Position numbers and translations under genes: made by a program. The notes below the pieces were generated by a model. That model was not told where the DNA came from, did no database searches, and was given only the letters and a program-made list of their open reading frames with translations. A stretch of 64,000 nucleotides of DNA, taken from contig NZ_AP024900.1 in the NCBI RefSeq assembly GCF_024347075.1, forward strand, positions 806,001 through 870,000, given 5' to 3'. Positions 43,856 to 52,986 of this stretch are shown here, piece after piece (within the stretch, counting starts at the first letter, position 1; each line of letters opens with the position of its first letter). Source of the stretch: Vibrio rarus. Its GTDB lineage: Bacteria; Pseudomonadota; Gammaproteobacteria; Enterobacterales; Vibrionaceae.

Positions 43856-43885
43856 TTAGGGGTAAATCCCCAGCTGTGCTAGGTC

Positions 43886-44016
43886 ATACCAAGCTATTTT
43901 TGAACACTTACTTAGTGTGATTAATGGAATGGCCCCTCTCTACCTAATCGGCTTCAAATGATCCATATTTATTGATGATAAAACAATAACAGTAAGAGAG
44001 GAGCCATATATGGTAT
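43886..44016. mobile_element. MITE-end relic carrying an 89-bp transposase-less IS1111-type remnant
   Basis: A short ATACCAA...TTAGTGTGATT segment is joined to 89 bases (43923-44011) and then GGTAT. The 89 bases match the left end of the full IS110-family element at 49964 nearly base for base up to AGTAAGAGAGGA. They then jump to that element's right end (CCATATAT). The shared AAGAGAGG in the full element lies just before the transposase ATG and again at the right end, so one deletion between these repeats explains the relic. Sub-terminal repeats GGCCCCTCTCT and the complement of GGCTCCTCTCT remain. Confidence 0.78.
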
Positions 44017-44909
44017 CAGTCATAATCTGAATGATGGTCAGTAATCTTTACCACACGCTGCTCATGGTCGGGGAGTTCGCTACCGCAATGCTTGCAATGA
44101 AAAGCGTCGGGTTCATGGCCATTTTTCATGCAGTTAGGGCACATCACCAAATTGCGATGTTCATAATAGGTTCTCTTCTGCTGCTTTACTTCTTGGCTCA
44201 TTTCGGCGGTGATAATGCCAGTGGGCACTGCCAATATAGAATAACCCAATAGCATGGTTAATGATGCGATGGCGCGCCCTAGCGTGGTGACGGGGGATAT
44301 ATCACCATAGCCAACGGTGGTGATGGTGACAATGGCCCAATAAATGCTTGTAGGGATGCTGGTAAAGCCGTTTTCAGGACCTTCTATAACATACAGCAGT
44401 GAGCCGAAAATCGTCACTAAGATAGCGACCATACTGAAGAAAACAAAAATCTTACGTCGAGAGTTCCATAAAGAACGCATAATGACATTTGAATCTTGAA
44501 TGTATTGCACCAATTTTAGGATTCGAAAAATGCGCATCACCCGCAATAGTCGCACTACTCCTAGAAAATGAGCGTTAGGCACTAATAGAGCGATATAGAA
44601 GGGCAGGATAGCCATTAAATCAACAAAGCCATAAAAGCTTTTAGCGTACGCCCAAGGTTTCGGTGAGCAATACAGACGCAGGAGGTATTCAATGGTAAAT
44701 AAGAGGGTGAACAGCAACTCAAGATAGGCGAGTTGGCTAAACCATCGCTCATTGACCGATTCCACAGAGCCTAAAATTAACACCAGTAACGAGGCAAGAA
44801 TAGACACAATGAGACAGATATCGAACCAACGTCCAAGTGCGGTGTCGGTTCGAAAGATGATCACATACAGTTTGTGGCGTAGGCTGTGTTCGAGGTGTGA
44901 CATATTCAT
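44016..44909 (-). CDS. voltage-gated potassium channel-like ion transporter with C-terminal zinc ribbon
   Basis: 297 residues with six membrane segments: an arginine-rich S4 (VVRLLRVMRIFRILKLVQYI) and a pore with selectivity filter TITTVGYGDISP, the Kv/Kch pattern. A short cytoplasmic tail holds a CxxC...CxxC zinc ribbon (MCPNCMKNGHEPDAFHCKHC). The last codons border the mobile relic, and the TGA stop uses its final base, so the extreme C-terminus may have been changed by the insertion. It is a solitary gene. Confidence 0.88.
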   Translation of the reverse strand: MNMSHLEHSLRHKLYVIIFRTDTALGRWFDICLIVSILASLLVLILGSVESVNERWFSQLAYLELLFTLLFTIEYLLRLYCSPKPWAYAKSFYGFVDLMAILPFYIALLVPNAHFLGVVRLLRVMRIFRILKLVQYIQDSNVIMRSLWNSRRKIFVFFSMVAILVTIFGSLLYVIEGPENGFTSIPTSIYWAIVTITTVGYGDISPVTTLGRAIASLTMLLGYSILAVPTGIITAEMSQEVKQQKRTYYEHRNLVMCPNCMKNGHEPDAFHCKHCGSELPDHEQRVVKITDHHSDYD

Positions 44910-45012
44910 TCTACTTAAATCAGCAATAACAATAGGATAGCACGTAGCTAAAACTTGTATTGAAAAAGCAGAGTTGCGCCTTATTGGCGCGATAAAAGCG
45001 CTAAAAAGCCTG

Positions 45013-45654
45013 CTACTGCATTAAACCTGGGAATAGGGCGCCAATACCACCGGCAATAAACTCAATTCCTAGAGAGCCAAGTATCAAACCCATAATACGA
45101 GTAATGACGTTAATCCCTGTTTGGCCTAAAAAACGTACGATGAGAGGCGCAGAGCGAAACAGTCCCCAACAACAAAACGAGAACACGACAACGGTAATCG
45201 TCACCGCAAAATAATCTACTGGGCCACTGTGGTTTGAGCCAAATACTATGGTTGAACTTATCGCCCCAGGTCCTGCCATCAATGGCATGGCAAGAGGCAC
45301 CACGCCCACTTGCTCTTTACTGATGCTTTCTGCTTTTTCTTGCTTGTTTTGTTTTTGTTCACCGAGTTGTCCGTTCATCATTGAAAAAGCAATGCTGACT
45401 AACAACAGTCCCCCCGCGATTCGAAACGAATCAAGAGAAATACTGAACATATCCAACAACATTTGCCCAGCAAATAAAGACACAATCAAAATAACGGCGA
45501 CGGCGATGTTGGCTGTCGATGCGGTTTTGATGCGTTCTTCCGGTGTGAGATGGCTCGTCAACGAGACAAAAATCGGCATGATGCCTACTGGGTTGACGAT
45601 GGCAAATAAGCCAACAAAAAACTGTAAATATACAGCGATTTCGATACCTTGCAT
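45013..45654 (-). CDS. ychE: MarC-family inner-membrane protein, YchE-like
   Basis: 213 residues from the ATG at 45654 with AAGG upstream. It has six hydrophobic segments with the MarC/UPF0056 pattern (FFVGLFAIVNPVGIMPIFVS at the start, PLAMPLMAGPGAISSTIVF in the middle, GLILGSLGIEFIAGGI at the end). The function of the family is not established. It is divergent from adhE, as ychE is a neighbour of adhE in E. coli, which is why I use that symbol. Confidence 0.85.
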   Translation of the reverse strand: MQGIEIAVYLQFFVGLFAIVNPVGIMPIFVSLTSHLTPEERIKTASTANIAVAVILIVSLFAGQMLLDMFSISLDSFRIAGGLLLVSIAFSMMNGQLGEQKQNKQEKAESISKEQVGVVPLAMPLMAGPGAISSTIVFGSNHSGPVDYFAVTITVVVFSFCCWGLFRSAPLIVRFLGQTGINVITRIMGLILGSLGIEFIAGGIGALFPGLMQ

Positions 45655-46253
45655 TAACAAACCTTAAATAAAAAACAGGGTGTGAGTGGCGTGTCGCGCT
45701 ACTTTAATAAAGGAAGCGATTTTACGCTAGTGAAAGTTGCTGTTATTGACCTGAGATTTTTTAAGGCAATGTTTTTCGCATTAGAATTTCTAATGCAAAA
45801 TTGTAAGGATGGATTGCGGTAGGTATAGGGTTATTATGGTTATGACACTCCCATGATAAGTTGTGTCAATAATGTGCTATTTGTGCTGAAAATTTAGCTT
45901 GTTGTGCATTATACAGTGTCTATACTAGGTTCTGGCACGCAATGTGTGGTGAACAGAAGGGCAGGGTGAACCATCAGCATTGCCATTATTAGTGAGCAAA
46001 TACGGTTATTTATTCGCAACTCAGACAGTGAATAAAGGTTTATTTGTAATACAATATGCTTTTTAGGCTTAGCTAATCTAATACATTTTTCGTGGTATTT
46101 CTTTTTCGCTAAGTGATCTGAGTCAATTTTTTTCGCGCAGTGAAATAATATACTCGATTGTGAAAGCTATTTACTAAGATGCGTTTTTACGTAACAAATC
46201 ACGTAACAAACCTTATTAAAAAGTTTTTAATTTTAAATATCTGGGAGACAACT
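45655..46253. promoter_or_regulatory. long adhE upstream region with an FNR-like box
   Basis: 600 bases separate ychE from adhE. GTGATCTGAGTCAA at 46113-46126 matches 8 of the 10 key positions of the FNR palindrome TTGAT-N4-ATCAA, which fits anaerobic control of adhE. The rest is AT-rich with no supportable gene. The long leader could hold further control, as in E. coli adhE. Confidence 0.55.
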
Positions 46254-48926
46254 ATGCCTGTAACTAATATGGCGGAACTAGACGCTCTGGTAGCACGAGT
46301 TAAAGCAGCTCAAGAAGAATTTGCTACGTTTTCACAACAGCAAGTGGACGCAATTTTTCGTGCAGCTTCTTTAGCCGCTAACCAAGCACGTATTCCTCTG
46401 GCTCAGCAAGCTGTGGCAGAATCTGGAATGGGGATTGTCGAAGACAAAGTTATCAAAAACCACTTTGCATCTGAGTTTATCTACAACAAATATAAAGATG
46501 AAAAGACCTGTGGCATCTTAGATGAAGATGACAACCTAGGCACTATGACCATCGCAGAACCCGTAGGTATTATTTGTGGTATCGTTCCAACGACCAACCC
46601 AACCTCTACCGCTATTTTCAAATCTCTAATCTCACTTAAAACCCGTAACGGCATTATATTTTCGCCACACCCACGTGCGAAAAACTCAACGAATGACGCC
46701 GCTAAACTTGTTCTTGATGCTGCAGTAGCAGCCGGTGCTCCAAAAGACATCATTGGTTGGATTGACCAACCGTCGGTTGAGCTTTCTAACGGCCTTATGA
46801 AGCACGACGGCATTGCACTTATCCTTGCAACTGGTGGTCCAGGCATGGTTAAAGCCGCGTACTCTTCAGGTAAACCTGCAATCGGTGTTGGCGCGGGTAA
46901 CGTGCCGGTTGTTATTGATGAAACCGCCGACATTAAACGTGCAGTGGCTTCTATTCTTATGTCAAAAACATTCGATAACGGTGTGGTATGTGCTTCCGAG
47001 CAGGCTGCTATCGTAGTAAGCGAAGTATATGACGAAGTTAAAGAGCGTTTTGCGTCGCACAAAGCACACGTATTAAGCAAAGCGGACGCCAACAAAGTGC
47101 GTAAAGTGCTACTTATCGACGGTAACTTGAACGCTAAGATCGTAGGTCAGCCTGCGCCAGCTATCGCTGAGATGGCGGGGGTTAAAGTCCCAGCGGATAC
47201 TAAAGTTCTGGTGGGTGAAGGTCTTGGTAAAGTCTCTTATGACGATGAGTTCGCACATGAGAAACTCTCTCCAACTCTTGGTTTATTCCGCGCAGATAAC
47301 TTTGAAGATGCGGTAGAACAAGCGGAAACTATGGTAGAAATTGGCGGTATCGGTCACACATCTGGCCTTTACACTGACCAAGACACAAACGCCGACCGTA
47401 TTCGTTACTTTGGCAATAAACTAAAAACAGCACGTATTTTGATCAATATCCCATCAACACACGGTGGTATTGGCGATCTTTACAACTTCAACGTTGCCCC
47501 TTCGCTCACTCTAGGTTGCGGTTCTTGGGGGGGGAACTCTATTTCTGAGAACGTAGGTCCTAAACACCTTATCAATAAGAAAACTGTAGCGAAGCGAGCT
47601 GAAAATATGTTGTGGCACAAATTACCTAAGTCTATTTACTTCCGTCGTGGTAGCTTGCCCATTGCATTAGGTGATTTAGAAGGTAAAAAACGTGCATTCT
47701 TAGTAACGGACCGCTTCCTATTTAACAACGGTTATGCCGATAACATAGTACAAATTCTTAAGTCTCAAGGCATTGAAGTGCAAACCTTCTTCGACGTAGA
47801 AGCGGATCCAACGCTATCGGTGGTTGAAAAAGGCGCGGCAGCAATGCAAAGCTTCCAACCGGATGTGATTCTTGCCCTTGGTGGTGGTTCACCGATGGAT
47901 GCTGCGAAAATTATGTGGGTTATGTACGAGCACCCAGAAACTCACTTTGAAGAACTGGCGATGCGCTTTATGGATATCCGTAAACGTATTTACAAGTTCC
48001 CTAAAATGGGTGAAAAAGCGGATCTTGTGTGTATTACTACCACCTCAGGTACCGGTTCTGAAGTGACGCCATTTGCGGTGGTCACTGATGACAAAACAGG
48101 GGCTAAATACCCATTAGCGGATTACGAACTAACACCTAATATGGCTATCGTTGATGCGAACTTAGTGATGAACATGCCTAAGTCTCTGACTGCATTTGGT
48201 GGTTACGATGCAGTGACTCATGCTCTAGAAGCTTATGTTTCTGTTCTTGCTAATGAGTATTCAGATGGTCAAGCTCTGCAAGCACTTAAGATGCTTAAAG
48301 AATACTTACCATCGAGCTACAAAAATGGCGCAGCAGACCCCATCGCTCGTGAGAAAGTACATAACGCTGCGACTATCGCTGGTATCGCGTTTGCGCAGTC
48401 TTTCCTTGGTGTGTGTCACTCAATTGCTCACAAAATCGGTGCTGAGTTCCACTTGCCACACGGTCTTGCGAACGCATTGATGATTTCGAACGTGGTTCGT
48501 TACAACGCCAACGACAACCCAACTAAGCAAACCGCCTTCTCTCAATACGACCGTCCACAAGCACGTCGTCGTTACGCAGAAGTGGCGGATCACCTTGGTC
48601 TAAGCCAAGCGGGTGACCGTACAGCGCAGAAGATTGAACGTCTACTAACTTGGCTGGAAGAGTTGAAGAAAGAGCTAGATATTCCACTATCTATCCAAGA
48701 AGCGGGTGTTAACGAAGCGGATTTCATTGCAAAATTAGATGAGCTTTCAGTAGAAGCGTTTGATGACCAATGTACAGGTGCAAACCCTCGCTACCCTCTT
48801 ATCACAGAGCTTAAAGAAGTGCTGACTACCTCTTACTATGGCAAGCCATACGTTGAAGGTGAAACGTTTGAAGGCACGACAGTGATCAAGAAAAAAGCAG
48901 ACCAAAAGACGGCGAAAGCAAAGTAA
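46254..48926 (+). CDS. adhE: bifunctional acetaldehyde-CoA/alcohol dehydrogenase
   Basis: 890 residues. The N-terminal CoA-acylating aldehyde dehydrogenase covers about 1-440 (catalytic Cys in FDNGVVCASEQAAIV). The C-terminal iron-containing alcohol dehydrogenase covers about 450-870 (ALGGGSPMDAAKIMWV; metal-site His in SFLGVCHSIAHKIG and EFHLPHGLANAL). It converts acetyl-CoA to ethanol with two NADH in fermentation and forms filaments (spirosomes) in related species. The ATG at 46254 follows GGGAGA; the longer frame from 46179 has no support. A terminator follows. Confidence 0.96.
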   Translation: MPVTNMAELDALVARVKAAQEEFATFSQQQVDAIFRAASLAANQARIPLAQQAVAESGMGIVEDKVIKNHFASEFIYNKYKDEKTCGILDEDDNLGTMTIAEPVGIICGIVPTTNPTSTAIFKSLISLKTRNGIIFSPHPRAKNSTNDAAKLVLDAAVAAGAPKDIIGWIDQPSVELSNGLMKHDGIALILATGGPGMVKAAYSSGKPAIGVGAGNVPVVIDETADIKRAVASILMSKTFDNGVVCASEQAAIVVSEVYDEVKERFASHKAHVLSKADANKVRKVLLIDGNLNAKIVGQPAPAIAEMAGVKVPADTKVLVGEGLGKVSYDDEFAHEKLSPTLGLFRADNFEDAVEQAETMVEIGGIGHTSGLYTDQDTNADRIRYFGNKLKTARILINIPSTHGGIGDLYNFNVAPSLTLGCGSWGGNSISENVGPKHLINKKTVAKRAENMLWHKLPKSIYFRRGSLPIALGDLEGKKRAFLVTDRFLFNNGYADNIVQILKSQGIEVQTFFDVEADPTLSVVEKGAAAMQSFQPDVILALGGGSPMDAAKIMWVMYEHPETHFEELAMRFMDIRKRIYKFPKMGEKADLVCITTTSGTGSEVTPFAVVTDDKTGAKYPLADYELTPNMAIVDANLVMNMPKSLTAFGGYDAVTHALEAYVSVLANEYSDGQALQALKMLKEYLPSSYKNGAADPIAREKVHNAATIAGIAFAQSFLGVCHSIAHKIGAEFHLPHGLANALMISNVVRYNANDNPTKQTAFSQYDRPQARRRYAEVADHLGLSQAGDRTAQKIERLLTWLEELKKELDIPLSIQEAGVNEADFIAKLDELSVEAFDDQCTGANPRYPLITELKEVLTTSYYGKPYVEGETFEGTTVIKKKADQKTAKAK

Positions 48927-48982
48927 TTCGTTGACCGATTAGGTGGGTGCGAATGCACTCACTTAAATCAAGCAACAGTAAA

Positions 48983-49015
48983 AATCCCACAGTGAAATCG
49001 CTGTGGGATTTTTTA
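48983..49015 (+). terminator. terminator of adhE
   Basis: AATCCCACAG and CTGTGGGATT form a 10-bp stem with an 8-base loop, followed by T-rich sequence. Confidence 0.88.
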
Positions 49016-49061
49016 TTCAGTCTCATCTACTCGCTTAAACGACAGGCTTTTTCATTAGTGT

Positions 49062-49739
49062 TTAGCAACACATGACGCGTCCATTAAAGGAATCGTTAGC
49101 CACAATGTACTCAGTGTTACGGATCAACTCTTCTCTTATAGAGGCAAAGTTTGTTAAGTCATCATCAAAGGGGCAGTGATGTACACTAGGCAATATCCCT
49201 CCTACGCGAATATCAAATGGGTTTAACTCTTTTGCCCAACTTTTAGTTAAACCGCTGACCATAGAACTGGTACTCTCAGTGCCTAAAAGTGTATCAAGCC
49301 CTTCATTGGTAAGAATGTTGACGATGACACCTTGGGTGTGGTGTTTACGCATTTGTTCAGCGCAGGCATGCCCACAGCTGAAAAGTGATTGAACAATAAT
49401 AGAGAATTTTGCGCTGAACTCTTCGGCAGAAGATGGGCTAATGAGTGTGGGGAGAGGGCGGTTTTCCCAATGATTAATTAAAATATCGACCCCTTGATTA
49501 TAAAACTGTTCAATATAATGAAACATATCGTCGACACGGTGTTGGCTATCACTGGTGAGGGTGTAAGTGCAAACTGAGTAACCCGATTGTAAGCACTCTC
49601 TATACGTTTGCTTGAGTAATGATGAACTTTTATCGGTAATAACGACTTTTGCGCCAAGCGAAGCAAAGTGCAAAGCAAGTGTTTTGCCTAATACCGTTCC
49701 AGCCGAGGTAATCACCACCACGGAATTATTAATTTTCAT
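49062..49739 (-). CDS. degenerate short-chain dehydrogenase-like protein
   Basis: 225 residues with the overall SDR layout: VVVITSAGTVLGKTLALHFA at the N-terminus, VDILINHWENR in the NAG place, GVIVNILTNEG, and LTKSWAKELNPFDIRVGGILP at the end. The cofactor glycine motif TGxxxGxG is changed to TSAGTVLG. The catalytic YxxxK positions appear to be Thr and Ser. It is therefore probably not an active oxidoreductase in the usual way. It stands alone between adhE and a mobile element. Function unknown. Confidence 0.78.
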   Translation of the reverse strand: MKINNSVVVITSAGTVLGKTLALHFASLGAKVVITDKSSSLLKQTYRECLQSGYSVCTYTLTSDSQHRVDDMFHYIEQFYNQGVDILINHWENRPLPTLISPSSAEEFSAKFSIIVQSLFSCGHACAEQMRKHHTQGVIVNILTNEGLDTLLGTESTSSMVSGLTKSWAKELNPFDIRVGGILPSVHHCPFDDDLTNFASIREELIRNTEYIVANDSFNGRVMCC

Positions 49740-50047
49740 TGTACACCACCCAAATTGTCATAGAGCTTTGTCGTATATTGACAGAAATAATCAGTAACTA
49801 GCCCTTATACCAATCGTACTAAATAACTGATCATTCTAGCTTGTTAAAATACTCGATAACTGCGTTAGAATTTTTGATTGTAGAATAACGACTTATCGAA
49901 AAATTCTGCCTTGTTTTTGAGCATTTTTCCTGCGCTATTTCTGCTCACTTACTTAGTGTGATTAATGGAATGGACCCTCTCTACCTAATCGGCTTCAAAT
50001 GAGCCATATTTATTGATGATAAAACAATAACAGTAAGAGAGGATCCT

Positions 50048-51067
50048 ATGACAAGCGTAACAGTCGGTTTAGATACAGCCAAATCTATTTTTCATGCTGT
50101 AGAGAAAAATTCATCTGGTCGAATACTGAAAAAAGCCAAACTGCCTCGAAATAAATTAGTCAGTTACTTCGCCAATAAAGAGGCTTGTACCATTGCCATC
50201 GAAGCGTGTGGAGCGTGCCACTATTGGAGTCGAGCTTTTAGTCAACTAGGACATACTGTCATCATCATTGCACCGCAATATGTTGCTCAGCATCGTATTG
50301 GCAACAAAAATGATTTCAATGATGCAGAAGCGCTTGCTGATGTTGCACAACGCGAAGATGTGAGAACGGTTCCGCCGAAAAGTATTGAGCAGCAAGATGC
50401 ACAACTGCTACATCGAGTGAGGGAGCGATATGTGAAGCAAAGAACCGCGTTAGGCAATCAGATTCGAGGTCTCTTAGCTGAGTATGGAGTCGTCATCCCC
50501 AGAGGCATCTCTTCTCTAAGAAAAGCCTTGCCTTTTGTTTTAGAAGATTCAGAGAATGAGCTGAGCACTCTTGTTCGAATCATGCTCGATGAGCTTAATA
50601 ATGAACTCATTACTTGGAGCGACAAAATAAAAAACATCGATAAGCTTTTTGTTCAGCAGGCTCGAGAGAACCAACAGTGTCAAAAGCTTCAAACTATGAC
50701 AGGAGTTGGGCCATTAATTTCGAGCATTCTCTGGGTGGCTCTTGGTGACGGTAAGAATTTCAAAAATGGTCGCCATTTTTCTGCCTGGTGTGGTCTGGTG
50801 CCAAAACAGCACTCTACAGGTGATAAAGCTCGCTTATTAGGAATAAGTAAGCGAGGAAATACCTACTTACGAACTCAACTTATCAATGGAGCGAGAAGCG
50901 CTTTGAAGCATGCCAAAAATAAAGATGACAAACTCAGTGTTTGGGCGGTGAATTTAGAATCTCGAGCCGGATTCAATAAAGCTTGTGTGGCGCTCGCGAA
51001 TAAGATGGCCAGAATGGCTTGGGCAATGATCGTAAAACAAGAAGACTACAAAATTCAAGCAGCCTAG
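50048..51067 (+). CDS. IS110-family transposase (IS1111 group)
   Basis: 339 residues. The N-terminal RuvC-like DEDD domain has Asp in VGLDTAKSIFHAVE, Glu in CTIAIEACGACHYW, and the Asp pair in GNKNDFNDAEALADVAQ. The C-terminal transposase_20 domain has TMTGVGPLISSILWVALGD and the Ser-containing FSAWCGLVPKQHSTGDKARL. It catalyses RNA-guided recombination in characterised relatives. The frame is complete and the ATG follows AGAGAGGA. Confidence 0.94.
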   Translation: MTSVTVGLDTAKSIFHAVEKNSSGRILKKAKLPRNKLVSYFANKEACTIAIEACGACHYWSRAFSQLGHTVIIIAPQYVAQHRIGNKNDFNDAEALADVAQREDVRTVPPKSIEQQDAQLLHRVRERYVKQRTALGNQIRGLLAEYGVVIPRGISSLRKALPFVLEDSENELSTLVRIMLDELNNELITWSDKIKNIDKLFVQQARENQQCQKLQTMTGVGPLISSILWVALGDGKNFKNGRHFSAWCGLVPKQHSTGDKARLLGISKRGNTYLRTQLINGARSALKHAKNKDDKLSVWAVNLESRAGFNKACVALANKMARMAWAMIVKQEDYKIQAA

Positions 51068-51329
51068 CTATAGTAGCGTAGTAACAAAAACTAGAAGAAC
51101 CTTTTCAACAAATTGCTAAAGAAACAATATGATGATTGAAGGCTCATAACCACCTAGTTCAAATCAGTTAATACCAAAGGCTCTTTGAAGCCGTGCCGAT
51201 TGATATGATAACTAGGTTCGGATATCCATCATGGCGGGTGAACCTGATACCCAAAGCCGAATATATGGGAGCAATTGAGTATCAGAAATTATCATAGTTG
51301 TCTCTTGCAATAAGAGAGGGTCCATATAT
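51068..51329 (+). ncRNA. probable bridge/seek RNA region of the IS1111-type element
   Basis: 262 non-coding bases 3' of the transposase, where the IS1111 group is known to encode its guide RNA. AATCAGTTAATACC at 51162-51175 contains AATCA and TAATACC. These complement the two sides of the actual insertion site (TGATT on the left, GGTATTA on the right). ATATATGG at 51261-51268 complements the element's own right tip (CCATATAT). Guide function is inferred; the matches are seen. Confidence 0.6.
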
Positions 51330-51334
51330 GGTAT

Positions 51335-51597
51335 TACCTTGGCACTACAAATGCCTTTTTAATGACGCTTTGCCTGTGTGATGCCTAGTCTGTTTAGGTT
51401 TCAATTACTAATTAAGATTGCGAGTCCTATCAATAGCAAAGGACTGATATAAATATAGTGAATAAGAGGTGAGTTATAGGGTGGTTTGTTGTGGTTACTT
51501 TGTGTGCATTACTAAATTAAGGGGTAGCTCACAGTTTATTGTTAGCTAGGACACAAAAAGGAAGGACTTTTGTAAAGGGGATCATAGTGAACGAAAA
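51335..51597. other. gene-free stretch between the IS element and sodB
   Basis: About 260 bases, AT-rich. I find no gene or clear regulatory site beyond the sodB terminator at its right end. Confidence 0.5.
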
Positions 51598-51623
51598 GAG
51601 GGCAGCCAGTAGTGGCTACCCTC
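51598..51623 (-). terminator. terminator of sodB
   Basis: GAGGGTAGCCA pairs with TGGCTGCCCTC (one mismatch, 4-base loop) on the minus strand, followed by TTTTCG. Confidence 0.75.
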
Positions 51624-51647
51624 ATTATTCAATAAACTATGAACGTA

Positions 51648-52232
51648 TTATTTAGCTAGATTCTCTGCAACGAATTCCCAGTTAACAAGAGCCCAGAAAC
51701 CATTCATGTATTCTGGACGAACGTTACGGTAATCAATGTAGTAAGCGTGTTCCCATAGGTCGACAGTAAGAAGTGGTGTAACGCCTTCTTCTGTTAGAGG
51801 AGTTGCTGCATTTGAAGTGTTAACGATGTCTAGTGAACCGTCAGCCTTTTTAACAAGCCAAGTCCAAGAAGAGCCAAAGTTGTTAATCGCAGAGTCAGTG
51901 AATTTTGCTTTAAATTCTTCAAAAGAACCAAACGCTGTGTTGATAGCATCGGCTACCGCGCCTGTTGGTTCACCACCTGCTTTTGGCGCTAGACAGTGCC
52001 AGTAGAAAGTGTGGTTCCAAATTTGTGCTGCGTTGTTAAATACACCACCAGTAGAGGTTTTAACGATCTCTTCTAATGTTTTACCTTCAAACTCAGTACC
52101 AGGGATAAGACCGTTTAGCTTAACAACGTAAGTGTTATGGTGCTTGCCGTGGTGAAATTCTAGAGTCTCAGCAGAGATGTGTGGTAGTAGTGCGTCTTTT
52201 GCGTAAGGAAGAGCTGGTAATTCAAATGCCAT
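51648..52232 (-). CDS. sodB: iron superoxide dismutase
   Basis: 194 residues from the ATG at 52232 (GGAG 10 bases upstream; a longer frame to 52331 is not supported). Metal ligands are seen in [30 protein letters not shown], and [13 protein letters not shown]. The [14 protein letters not shown] segment and Gln position are typical of the iron type. It removes superoxide in the cytoplasm. Confidence 0.95.
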   Translation of the reverse strand: MAFELPALPYAKDALLPHISAETLEFHHGKHHNTYVVKLNGLIPGTEFEGKTLEEIVKTSTGGVFNNAAQIWNHTFYWHCLAPKAGGEPTGAVADAINTAFGSFEEFKAKFTDSAINNFGSSWTWLVKKADGSLDIVNTSNAATPLTEEGVTPLLTVDLWEHAYYIDYRNVRPEYMNGFWALVNWEFVAENLAK

Positions 52233-52575
52233 TTGCTCGGTTCTCCATTTATGGGGGCTAAGCCCTAAGCTTCCAGTGTGAAAATAATTTGCCTTTGCTA
52301 AGGCGACAATCCTAACAAAGATAGGTGACAACGGTGTCGTTAGAACGACGTGTAGTGCAAATTAGTTATTTGATTTCGAATGCATTCTATCAATTTTTGC
52401 CATTAATAAAAGGTTAGGCAACAAATTTATAATATTTGATAACCTATTGCATGTGTTTATGCCAACAATTGTGTAAATCTGCAACAATAACCTTAATTAT
52501 ATTATGGTTTTTATTCTAAACTAGTCAGGTAAAATGGCACGATATTATAAAGAGTACAAGGATCCGAGGACCGAT

Positions 52576-52908
52576 ATGGAAACCCTAGATAAAATTAAAC
52601 AGCAGATCGAACAAAACACCATTCTTCTATATATGAAAGGCTCACCTAAGCTTCCTAGCTGTGGATTTTCATCTCAAGCATCTCAAGCGCTAATGGCTTG
52701 TGGTGAGAAGTTTGCCTATGTGGATATTCTGCAAAATCCAGACATCCGTGCCGAGCTCCCAGCTTATGCTCAATGGCCAACATTCCCTCAATTGTGGATA
52801 GAAGGCGAGCTGATTGGTGGTTGTGACATTATCATCGAAATGTTCCAGAAAGGTGAACTGCAACCCCTTATTAAAGAAGCGGCTGCGCGTTCAGCAAGCG
52901 AAGAGTAA
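52576..52908 (+). CDS. grxD: monothiol glutaredoxin
   Basis: 110 residues with the CGFS active site (GSPKLPSCGFSSQASQAL) and the glutathione-binding WPTFPQLWIEGELIGGCDI segment. These proteins bind and deliver Fe-S clusters with BolA partners. The ATG at 52576 follows GAGGA; the in-frame extension to 52534 lacks a site. It is divergent from sodB by about 340 bases. Confidence 0.95.
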   Translation: METLDKIKQQIEQNTILLYMKGSPKLPSCGFSSQASQALMACGEKFAYVDILQNPDIRAELPAYAQWPTFPQLWIEGELIGGCDIIIEMFQKGELQPLIKEAAARSASEE

Positions 52909-52945
52909 GCGGGTGCACTAGGCTCTAAGAGCTTGGCAGTAAACG

Positions 52946-52975
52946 AAAAAAGGCTTCCCTAGGGAAGCCTTTTTA
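52946..52975 (+). terminator. terminator between grxD and the antiporter gene
   Basis: AAAAAGGCTTCCCT and AGGGAAGCCTTTTT are perfectly complementary. A and T tracts on both sides suggest it serves the two convergent genes. Confidence 0.88.
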
Positions 52976-52986
52976 ATGAATGACGT

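Larger units (their letters stand above)
49964..51329 (+). mobile_element. IS110-family (IS1111-type) insertion sequence
   Basis: About 1366 bp. Sub-terminal inverted repeats of 11 bp, GGACCCTCTCT at 49972 and AGAGAGGGTCC at 51313, lie a few bases inside the ends. There is no target duplication. A long non-coding 3' region follows the transposase. These are the marks of the IS1111 group. It sits inside the terminal repeat of a MITE. Confidence 0.88.
49807..51334. repeat. second copy of the MITE-like repeat, split by an insertion sequence
   Basis: Bases 49807-49963 match the repeat at 496-652 with only a few differences and stop at GTGATT. The missing last five bases GGTAT appear at 51330-51334 on the far side of the IS110-family element. 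TTA flanks both outer ends, as in the intact copy. Confidence 0.85.

Noticed and set aside
50048..51067. The IS110-type transposase as a stand-alone novel nuclease
   Set aside because: The sub-terminal repeats, the split MITE and the 3' guide-like region show that it is an ordinary IS1111-type element.
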